The notes beneath the pieces were generated by a model that worked only from the letters and a program-made list of their open reading frames with translations, was not told where the DNA came from and did no database searches. Shown here in pieces: positions 1 to 5,423 of a stretch of DNA of 10,384 bases; within the stretch, counting starts at the first letter, position 1, and the number at the start of each line of letters is the position of its first letter. Position numbers and translations under genes: made by a program. Source of the DNA: an uncultured Syntrophobacterales bacterium (GTDB lineage Bacteria; Desulfobacterota; Syntrophia; Syntrophales; UBA5619); the NCBI GenBank assembly GCA_903903205.1, contig CAIUXU010000533.1:1-10384 (forward strand), read 5' to 3'.

Positions 1-97
1 GTCACTCAGAAAGAGAATCACACGAAGGTTTGAACCTTATCCTTGCGGTGCTTGATGAAATTTCTGGGTTTGCACAAGAAGTTGGAACAGGAAATGT
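1..97. other. AT-richer segment of unknown origin before the ATPase remnant
   Basis: I count 41 G/C in these 97 bases (about 42%), against 44 of 60 in bases 361-420 of the following ATPase gene. The ATPase frame is closed here by stop codons at 53-58, and nothing before codon 98 resembles the family. The + frame starting at base 3 is open and reads as unrelated peptide. I do not recognise this DNA. It may be the edge of an inserted or recombined element, or an assembly join at a contig end. Confidence 0.4.
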
Positions 98-124
98 TTT
101 CTGGAAGGGGAGGGGATCGCGGGC

Positions 125-787
125 GTGGCGCTGGAGGATGAGGCCGCACGGCTTGCGGGCGAGGGAAAGACCTCTGTCTTTGTGGCGGAAGGGGGGCGCA
201 TTCTGGGCCTGCTCGGATTTTCCGACCAACCGAAACCTTCCGCGGCCGCGGCTGTCGCCGCGCTGAAGGGAATGGGGCTCAAGGTCGTGATGATAACGGG
301 CGACAACGCCGGGACGGCGAAGGCGATGGGCAAAACCCTCGGCATTGACCGGATACTCGCGGAGGTGCTGCCGGGCGACAAGGCCGCGGAGATTCGGCGT
401 CTCCGGGATGCGGGGGAGGTCGTGGCGATGGTGGGGGACGGGATCAACGACGCCCCGGCGCTCACGGCCGCCGATATCGGAATCGCGCTTGGCGCGGGGA
501 CGGACGTTGCGATCGAAGCCTCGGACATCACACTGATGCAAGATGATCTTCTTGCCGTGCCGCGGGCGATCCGCCTCTCCTTCGAGACGATGCGGACGAT
601 CCGCCAGAACCTCTTCTGGGCGTTCATCTACAACATTATCGGGATACCGGTCGCCGCGGGCCTCCTCTACCCGCTCTGGGGGATTCTCCTCAATCCGGAG
701 TTCGCAGCGGCGGCGATGGCCCTGAGCTCTGTTTCAGTCGTCAGCAATTCTCTTCGTTTGCGCCGCCGCTGGCGCCGTATCCTATAA
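125..787 (+). CDS. Copper-type P1B ATPase, C-terminal fragment (5' truncated)
   Basis: This is the C-terminal third of a heavy-metal-exporting P-type ATPase of the inner membrane. Seen: TGDN at residues 58-61, the hinge motif GDGINDAP at 104-111, a YN pair at 169-170 in the next-to-last membrane helix, and MALSS at 188-192 in the last helix. In P1B-1 ATPases the YN and MxxSS residues belong to the Cu+ transport site, so copper is the likely substrate. The N-terminal metal-binding domain, the first six membrane helices with CPC and the phosphorylated DKTGT motif are all absent. Full-length members are about 700-850 residues; this one is 220. Family-like sequence begins about nine codons before the GTG at 125 (near base 98), and an in-frame stop lies at 53-58. 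The GTG follows a purine-rich stretch that could act as a ribosome site, but a fragment without DKTGT cannot pump. It is best read as a remnant. Confidence 0.85.
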   Translation: MALEDEAARLAGEGKTSVFVAEGGRILGLLGFSDQPKPSAAAAVAALKGMGLKVVMITGDNAGTAKAMGKTLGIDRILAEVLPGDKAAEIRRLRDAGEVVAMVGDGINDAPALTAADIGIALGAGTDVAIEASDITLMQDDLLAVPRAIRLSFETMRTIRQNLFWAFIYNIIGIPVAAGLLYPLWGILLNPEFAAAAMALSSVSVVSNSLRLRRRWRRIL

Positions 788-825
788 CGGTCTGCAACGA
801 AACACAATTCGCCCGGTGCATTTCG

Positions 826-1584
826 TTAATTGTTGACATATAATCTCCGAAGCTCGCCAAGAATTGATTCCAGGCTCTGGTCTCTTATTCCCAGGTTTTT
901 CAGATTCACCGGTTCAGATACCATCGCATCCAGAAAAGCTCCCATGTCATCGCGGATATCCTTCGGGATGTCGGTTTTGAAAGCTGGATTTAGAATCCGG
1001 TAAAGTCGGAATACATCGTTCTTGTGTTTGGCAATAACTTTCGCGTCGATTGTCTCGCCTGCTTCTTTTCGCCCTGTGAGATCAAGCCATGCCCTTGCCT
1101 TGAGGGGGATAAGGTGTTTCGGACCAACGATGGATATATCTTCGATGGTACTTTTTCCGGAATGGAGAAAGGCATAATAGTTATCGTTCAAGAGTATCGC
1201 AGACAGGCTGGAGGTTCCTTCATCGGCCGGAATGGGGGTCAGATGAGAGCCTGCAGCCAGGTCAAGCATATCCGGCTTTTTTGAAAACAACTCCAGCATG
1301 AAAGGATATTCATCGTTTTCGGGTTTCAGAAAGCGGTAGTATCGCCTCTCTCCGGTTGCGCTCTGCTGAACTTGATACTTCCCGACTCGAATGAACTCCC
1401 AGAAAGCACGGACGAATGAGGCATCAAGTGCTTCCACGCACAAGACGATATCCAGATCCTTTGTGGCCCGAAACTCCAGTCCCGCTTCTTCCATAAGAAG
1501 GTCACAGGCTGCGCCACCGATGAGCACATACTGGCCGGCATAAGCTCGGAATTGTTCCCGAAATCTGTTGAGACCCCTTACCAT
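826..1584 (-). CDS. AbiEii-type nucleotidyltransferase (toxin-like partner)
   Basis: A 252-residue protein with a nucleotidyltransferase-fold N-terminus: an IGG core (G23-G24), then TKDLDIVL with acidic residues D43 and D45 in the usual metal-binding positions. A later basic region (K162 in LKARAWLDL, then KHKND at 186-190) resembles the third and fourth conserved blocks of AbiEii proteins. Known AbiEii proteins are the toxins of AbiE (type IV) toxin-antitoxin and phage-abortive systems and transfer nucleotides to RNA targets. The start codon overlaps the last 7 bases of the upstream winged-helix gene, so the two are probably translationally coupled. The pairing supports a toxin-antitoxin or defence role, but that function is inferred. 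It could also be a general nucleotidyltransferase with another RNA substrate. Confidence 0.7.
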   Translation of the reverse strand: MVRGLNRFREQFRAYAGQYVLIGGAACDLLMEEAGLEFRATKDLDIVLCVEALDASFVRAFWEFIRVGKYQVQQSATGERRYYRFLKPENDEYPFMLELFSKKPDMLDLAAGSHLTPIPADEGTSSLSAILLNDNYYAFLHSGKSTIEDISIVGPKHLIPLKARAWLDLTGRKEAGETIDAKVIAKHKNDVFRLYRILNPAFKTDIPKDIRDDMGAFLDAMVSEPVNLKNLGIRDQSLESILGELRRLYVNN

Positions 1585-2561
1585 TCCATGCCCTCCAGAA
1601 GCGCATCGAGGGCGGACTGGACCCGCTCATCGGTGTTATCTTTCAGCGAAAGATAGAGTGACAGGCGATCGACCGTTCCTTCTTTGGCGAATTGGGCTGG
1701 GGCGTATTTCCAGAGTTCAATCTCGAAACTCCCCGGCTCTGGTAGTGTCAGTTTGAGAATTTTGTCCTGCTGCAACCGCACTTTCCACTCGTCGGCTGAA
1801 AATGCAATCACCTGGATCTTCGGTTCGGCCAACATGGTGTAACGGGCCAAGGCGCTCTGTCCTGCCAGACTGCCCTTTCCCTTTTGCATGGATGAAGCAA
1901 CATAGAGACGTTTCCTTACCGGGGTATTCAGGTAGGGCAACACCTTTTCCCAAAGAAACTTCCCCGTTTCCACAAAGCAAAGATGCCGCTCTTTTCCCAG
2001 TACGGAATGCTCTCCGATACCGGTTGTTTCCAGTTCGTCAAAGGCTCGGGTCATGGTCATGGGGGAATATCCCAGACGGTGGGCGATTTCGGCGGGTGTC
2101 ACTGCGCCGGTCTCTTTCCGCCACAGGATATGGAGGATTAACGCCTGAGTGGAGGGACTGAAAACCGGTTTTTTTTCCCGCAATCGCTTCAGGTGCTCGC
2201 GCAGGTCAATCCCCAGTATGGGCAGATACATCTGATTGCCCGGAACAATGAAGGGCACTTTCTGCTCGATCAATCTCTTGCGGTTGTACGAGGTGACCGC
2301 ATGGCGCACATACACCGCCGCGAACTGGCCCCTGGATAGAACCTGATCCAGATGTTTGCTGATAACCGCAGGTGTCTGCTCCTCCTCTCCGATATCGGCC
2401 ATCAACACACATTCGGTTCCCAGCACATCCATCCGGAAAAAACGGTAACGCTCGCGGAGGTATTGGGGCAATCCACTGCTCTCTGCCCACGGTTGGGCCA
2501 CAACCGTGATGCCGATGGTTTCTCGAAGATACTGTTCCAATTGATGAATGAGTTTCGTCAT
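1578..2561 (-). CDS. Winged-helix DNA-binding protein, AbiEi-like antitoxin candidate
   Basis: A 327-residue protein. The centre (about residues 133-182) is a winged helix-turn-helix: a helix with QALILHILW, then AEIAHRLGYSPMTMTRAFDEL as turn and recognition helix, as in MarR-type regulators. The N-terminal 120 residues and the C-terminal 140 residues match no domain I can name with certainty; the C-terminal part may contact the partner. It is the first gene of a two-gene unit with the nucleotidyltransferase gene, overlapping it by 7 bp. In AbiE loci a winged-helix antitoxin (AbiEi) precedes the nucleotidyltransferase and represses the operon, which fits. The ribosome site before the ATG is weak. 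A simple transcription factor with no antitoxin role remains possible. Confidence 0.65.
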   Translation of the reverse strand: MTKLIHQLEQYLRETIGITVVAQPWAESSGLPQYLRERYRFFRMDVLGTECVLMADIGEEEQTPAVISKHLDQVLSRGQFAAVYVRHAVTSYNRKRLIEQKVPFIVPGNQMYLPILGIDLREHLKRLREKKPVFSPSTQALILHILWRKETGAVTPAEIAHRLGYSPMTMTRAFDELETTGIGEHSVLGKERHLCFVETGKFLWEKVLPYLNTPVRKRLYVASSMQKGKGSLAGQSALARYTMLAEPKIQVIAFSADEWKVRLQQDKILKLTLPEPGSFEIELWKYAPAQFAKEGTVDRLSLYLSLKDNTDERVQSALDALLEGMEW

Positions 2562-2591
2562 GGCTCGTCACTAACCCTTTTTTTGAATACG

Positions 2592-2620
2592 AACATAAGC
2601 CATGTTATCGTGCAATTCAA
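2592..2620 (-). promoter_or_regulatory. Candidate sigma70 promoter of the AbiE-like operon
   Basis: On the - strand, TTGAAT (2620-2615), a 17-base spacer and TATGTT (2597-2592) lie about 30 bases before the ATG at 2561. Each hexamer matches the consensus in 4 of 6 positions, so the main support is the exact spacing and location. Confidence 0.4.
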
Positions 2621-2651
2621 GTGTTTTTTGCCCTTGTTTTCAAGACTTTTT

Positions 2652-2678
2652 CCCTGGCTTTCCGCTTCAAAGCCAAGG
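2652..2678. repeat. Inverted repeat between two - strand transcription units
   Basis: The arms CCCTGGCTTT (2652-2661) and AAAGCCAAGG (2669-2678) pair over ten positions with one mismatch around a 7-base loop. It lies just after the end of the rubredoxin-fusion gene, where a terminator would be expected, but no T-run follows on the - strand. It could be a factor-independent pause site or an mRNA-end stabiliser. Confidence 0.35.
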
Positions 2679-2757
2679 TGTAGTGGCAGTCGTTGAAGCG
2701 GGTTCCGGTGAACTCCGGTCCGCCAGGCTTCATCCAGACGGCCACTTCTTTATTCCG

Positions 2758-3471
2758 TTACAGAACCTGACCCTCTTTTTTGAATTTGTCCTTCTCCGCG
2801 CCGCATACGGGGCAGACCCAGCCTGCCGGGAGATCTTCGAAGCCGGTTCCCGGTTTGACGTTTCCCTCCGGGTCGCCCTTTTCCGGGTCATAGATGTAGC
2901 CGCAGACTGTGCAGGTGTAGCGCGCCGCTTTCGCTGCTGTGGCCGCAGGTTTTGGCGGCGCCTGTTCTGCCTGGTAGGTGGGGGCATTTTTCGGGGCCTT
3001 GCCGCCTTTGACCGCGTGGTAATAGGCGTAGGTCATCGGTTCGGCTACAGCGTCCAGAATGTCGCACTCCACGATCCTGCCGAGAAAGATTGTGTGTGTG
3101 CCGCAATCCATTTCGCTAACCACTTCCGCCTCGATGAAGGCGACGGCGTGGTCGGTGACAATGGGGATTCCGGTCTTCCCCATCCGGGTCCGTATGCCTT
3201 CCAGTTTGTCGATCTCCTTACCGCTCTTGAAACCGAACCTGCCGATCAGCGTCATTGGCGCCGCCTCTTCGAGGATGGAGACGGCGAAACTCCGGCTGGC
3301 GACGATCTGTTCATGCGTATAGTTCTGTTTGTTGATGCTGACCGCGATGGTGGGTGGTTCCGAAGTAACCTGGAAGACCGTATTGGCGATCTGACCGTTG
3401 AAGCGTCCCTCCTTACCTGAGGTGATTATGTAGATACCGTAGCTAAGCTTGTAAAACGCGGACTTGTTCAT
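2758..3471 (-). CDS. Flavin reductase-rubredoxin fusion (high-molecular-weight rubredoxin, Hrb type)
   Basis: A 237-residue cytoplasmic electron carrier with two domains. Residues 1 to about 155 are a flavin reductase-like FMN-binding split barrel (start FYKLSYGIYIITS; later GTHTIFLGRIVECDIL). A lysine/alanine/proline-rich linker spans about 155-183. Residues 184-233 are a complete rubredoxin, with iron ligands C187 and C190 (CTVC) and C220 and C223 (CPVC) and the typical GWVCP context. Proteins of this layout in acetogens and other anaerobes (Hrb) take electrons from NAD(P)H through FMN to rubredoxin and feed flavodiiron proteins that remove O2 or NO; that is family knowledge, and no flavodiiron gene is in the window. 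The start is supported by AAAAGGAG 8-15 bases upstream on the - strand. It follows yggS by only 26 bases, so it is the last gene of the maf-yggS operon. Confidence 0.9.
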   Translation of the reverse strand: MNKSAFYKLSYGIYIITSGKEGRFNGQIANTVFQVTSEPPTIAVSINKQNYTHEQIVASRSFAVSILEEAAPMTLIGRFGFKSGKEIDKLEGIRTRMGKTGIPIVTDHAVAFIEAEVVSEMDCGTHTIFLGRIVECDILDAVAEPMTYAYYHAVKGGKAPKNAPTYQAEQAPPKPAATAAKAARYTCTVCGYIYDPEKGDPEGNVKPGTGFEDLPAGWVCPVCGAEKDKFKKEGQVL

Positions 3472-3497
3472 CGTCTGTTCTCCTTTTGTTCCGCCAC

Positions 3498-4187
3498 TCA
3501 GGGGTGACGGTCACCGAAAATTCCCCGGCCGATCCGGACGATCGTGGCCCCTTCCTCAATGGCGACGGCATAATCCCCACTCATCCCCATCGAGAGTTCC
3601 TGCATTTCCACACGCGGTATCCTCTCGGTTTCGATCCGGTCGCGAAGTTCCCGAAGGGCGCGGAAGAAGGGGCGGGCTTCTTCGGGATCGTCAAACCAGG
3701 GGGGCATCGTCATGAGACCTTGGATCGAAAGGTTTGGGAGTGGGGCCACTGCCCGAATAAGCTTGAAAGCCTCCGTGATCGGGACGCCGCTTTTCGTCTC
3801 CTCCCCGGCAACATTGACCTCGATCAGGACCTTCATAACCAGTCCGGCAGCCCGAGCGTGCCGGTCGATTTCGACGGCGAGCTCCATCCGGTCCACCGAT
3901 TGGATCATGTCGAAGAGACGGACGGCGTATTTTGCCTTGTTAGTCTGGAGTCGGCCGATCATGTGCCATTCGCCGGGCTTGCCCATCGTTTCGAGCTTTC
4001 GCTTTGCCTCCTGGACGTAGTTTTCGCCGATGATGTCCACGCCGGCTTGCACGGCCTCGGCGATCCGGTCGTCGTGGACCGTCTTCGTCACCGCCATCAG
4101 CCGGACCGCGGTGGGAGAGCGGTGCGAACGGCCTGCCGCCTCTGCCATGATTTCCCGGATCTGCCGAATGTTATCAACAACGGCCAT
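3498..4187 (-). CDS. yggS: YggS/PROSC-family pyridoxal-phosphate homeostasis protein
   Basis: A 229-residue single-domain TIM-barrel protein that binds pyridoxal 5'-phosphate and keeps free PLP and amino-acid pools balanced; no enzymatic reaction is firmly established. Seen: the PLP lysine K35 in MAVTK, GENYVQEA at 54-61, HMIGRLQTNK at 75-84, and the C-terminal phosphate-binding stretch SMGMSGDY followed by VRIGRGIFG. The length matches the usual 220-235 residues. It lies 43 bases after maf and 26 before the rubredoxin fusion on the same strand, so all three are probably cotranscribed. The ATG at 4187 has a GAGGG ribosome-like site about ten bases before it. A redox or PLP link with the fusion protein cannot be judged from sequence. 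Confidence 0.93.
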   Translation of the reverse strand: MAVVDNIRQIREIMAEAAGRSHRSPTAVRLMAVTKTVHDDRIAEAVQAGVDIIGENYVQEAKRKLETMGKPGEWHMIGRLQTNKAKYAVRLFDMIQSVDRMELAVEIDRHARAAGLVMKVLIEVNVAGEETKSGVPITEAFKLIRAVAPLPNLSIQGLMTMPPWFDDPEEARPFFRALRELRDRIETERIPRVEMQELSMGMSGDYAVAIEEGATIVRIGRGIFGDRHP

Positions 4188-4230
4188 GATGGATGCCCTC
4201 GAAAAATGCCATTATTCCCGAAATCGGCCC

Positions 4231-4827
4231 CTACTTTTCAAATCTGATCGCCGCGACTCGCTTCAGCGCATCGATGACCTCGCACAACGGGAGACCCACG
4301 ACGTTCGTGCAGGAACCGCGGATCTCGCGGACAAAGCAGCCTGCCATCCCCTGGACGGCATAGGCGCCTGCTTTGTCGTAAGGCTCTTCCGTGGCCGTGT
4401 ACCAGGCCATCTCGTCCGGGGCTATCTTGCGGAAGATGACTTCGGAGCTCACTACCTCCCGGATATGAACCCCCCGATCTTGCCGGAGGATGTAGAAACC
4501 CGTGAGAACCTCGTGCGCCCGGCCGCTCAATTTTTCAAGCATCTCCGCTGCCTCCTCCGGTGATCCCGGTTTCCCGAGGATCTCTCCGGCGATGACCACG
4601 ATCGTGTCGGCGCCGAGGACCCAAGCCTCTGGGTGGTTCTGCGCGACAGAGAGCGTCTTTTCCTCGGCGAGACGGAGGACGTGCGATTGGGCAGTCTCCC
4701 CCGGTCGGGAGGTTTCGTCGATGTTGCCCGGCATGATATCAAAATCGAGTCCCATGAGTTTCAGGAGCTCGATGCGGCGGGGTGAGGCGGAAGCCAGGAT
4801 GAGCCGTCCCGATACTGTGATTCCCAT
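4231..4827 (-). CDS. maf: Maf-family nucleoside triphosphate pyrophosphatase
   Basis: A 198-residue cytoplasmic enzyme that hydrolyses non-canonical or modified nucleoside triphosphates (dTTP/UTP and similar in the YhdE-type branch) to monophosphate and pyrophosphate, and that is linked to septum inhibition in Bacillus. Seen: the N-terminal signature LASASPRR (11-18), GADT (72-75) with catalytic D74, LSGRAHEVLTG (100-110), KAGAYAVQG (152-160) and the C-terminal NVVGLPL. The length is typical for the family. GGGGAGG lies a few bases before the ATG and supports the start. It is the first gene of the - strand operon maf-yggS-rubredoxin fusion, directly behind the promoter at 4866-4894. Substrate preference within the Maf family cannot be fixed from sequence alone. 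Confidence 0.93.
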   Translation of the reverse strand: MGITVSGRLILASASPRRIELLKLMGLDFDIMPGNIDETSRPGETAQSHVLRLAEEKTLSVAQNHPEAWVLGADTIVVIAGEILGKPGSPEEAAEMLEKLSGRAHEVLTGFYILRQDRGVHIREVVSSEVIFRKIAPDEMAWYTATEEPYDKAGAYAVQGMAGCFVREIRGSCTNVVGLPLCEVIDALKRVAAIRFEK

Positions 4828-4865
4828 GCAAATTCCTCCCCATTTTCCCTTTCGCCGTCTCCGGT

Positions 4866-4894
4866 CTTATAGAGGAAGGTCCGTGCCCTGTCAA
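4866..4894 (-). promoter_or_regulatory. Strong sigma70 promoter of the maf-yggS-rubredoxin operon
   Basis: On the - strand a perfect TTGACA (4894-4889) is followed after exactly 17 bases by TATAAG (4871-4866, 5 of 6 consensus). It lies about 40 bases before the maf ATG. No operator-like repeat is evident around it, so expression is probably constitutive. Confidence 0.75.
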
Positions 4895-4937
4895 GAGTGC
4901 ATGGGGCGGTTCACCGTTCAAAAGAAAAAAATTGCGC

Positions 4938-4966
4938 TGGACATTTTTCTCCCTTCCGCTTATGAA
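4938..4966 (+). promoter_or_regulatory. Candidate sigma70 promoter of the HMA selenoprotein gene
   Basis: TGGACA (4938-4943, 5 of 6), a 17-base spacer and TATGAA (4961-4966, 4 of 6) lie about 65 bases before the ATG at 5033, divergent from the maf promoter. The spacing is ideal, but the -10 box is mediocre. Confidence 0.45.
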
Positions 4967-5032
4967 AGACAAGGGAAAGTGCGAGAGGATAGGGTCGTAA
5001 CGGGTTTGGGGACTTTTTGCGGAGGTGACCTG

Positions 5033-5356
5033 ATGAAAGGGAAAACGACCTTCAGCCTTCTGGCTGTTTTCATGTTGCTTTTTGTGCTGGTTTCGCCGCT
5101 TGCGGCGGCGGAACAGACATTTGATCTGACCATCCCCGGATGTACCGGCTGAGGGCCTTTCGCGAGGATAAGTTCTATCCTCAAGGGCATGGACGGGATC
5201 ATCGGGCTGGCCGTTGTGGGGGAACATACGATCCAGGTCACCTTCGACGAGTTGAAGATCGACCAGCAGAAAATCACCAATGCGCTTCTTCAGGGTGGTG
5301 TAGCCATCCCCGGGAAATCGGCGCCGATGACGGAAACGCCGTTTTCCTATAATTGA
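5033..5356 (+). CDS. Exported HMA-fold protein, probable selenoprotein with TGA-encoded Sec40
   Basis: Reading the single in-frame TGA (5150-5152) as selenocysteine gives 107 residues. Residues 1-26 are a signal peptide (MKGK, hydrophobic core, cleavage site AAA/EQ), so it acts in the periplasm or outside the membrane. The rest follows the beta-alpha-beta-beta-alpha HMA metal-binding pattern: strand TFDLTIPG, the motif C37-T-G-U40, helix about 41-55, strands about 58-62 and 66-75, and helix about 77-88. The size and layout resemble MerP. The start follows GGAGGTGA at 5021-5028. The frame stays open for 67 codons beyond the TGA with family-like sequence, and a SECIS-like hairpin follows the TGA. 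Known HMA proteins bind soft metals through GMxCxxC; here a CxxU pair would do so or act as a redox pair. The acyl-CoA synthetase gene starts 67 bases downstream. The alternative is a pseudogene with a nonsense codon, which the hairpin and motif argue against. Confidence 0.78.
5150..5188 (+). promoter_or_regulatory. Bacterial SECIS-like hairpin directly after the Sec TGA
   Basis: After TGA (5150-5152), GAGGATA (5164-5170) pairs perfectly with TATCCTC (5176-5182) around the 5-base loop AGTTC. A lower helix CCTT (5156-5159) with AAGG (5183-5186) is separated by a left-side bulge of four bases. Bacterial SECIS elements lie in the coding region just after UGA and carry a G in the first two loop bases. 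Here G is loop base 2, followed by T. Counting the T of TGA as 1, this GT falls at 23-24, where I recall the essential loop G and U of E. coli fdhF. The usual bulged U of fdhF is absent. Confidence 0.7.
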
Positions 5357-5423
5357 CGACCCTGTGACGAAGTGGTGGTTTGACTTGGGCCAAATGTGTT
5401 CGTAATGTCCCGGAAACTGGTGA

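Noticed and set aside
2..541. Long - strand ORFs opposite the ATPase fragment
   Set aside because: They are G+C-driven shadows; the + strand frame has clear P-type ATPase motifs.
796..827. Inverted repeat AACGAAA/TTTCGTT between the convergent ATPase remnant and AbiEii-type gene
   Set aside because: Seven pairs around an 18-base loop with no T-run is too weak to call a terminator.
2602..3420. A 272-codon + strand ORF opposite the rubredoxin fusion
   Set aside because: It is antisense to a gene with definite rubredoxin cysteines and has no recognisable motifs.
4188..4230. Possible promoter in the maf-yggS gap
   Set aside because: No -35/-10 pair is visible in 43 bases; cotranscription from the maf promoter is simpler.
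5150..5152. TGA read as an ordinary nonsense mutation making a pseudogene
   Set aside because: The surrounding CxxU motif, the intact downstream frame and the correctly placed hairpin make selenocysteine the better explanation, though homolog alignment must confirm it.
5140..5352. An alternative + frame ORF of 70 codons across the 3' part of the HMA gene
   Set aside because: It lacks family-like sequence and a ribosome site. The frame entered through the TGA carries the HMA-like pattern.
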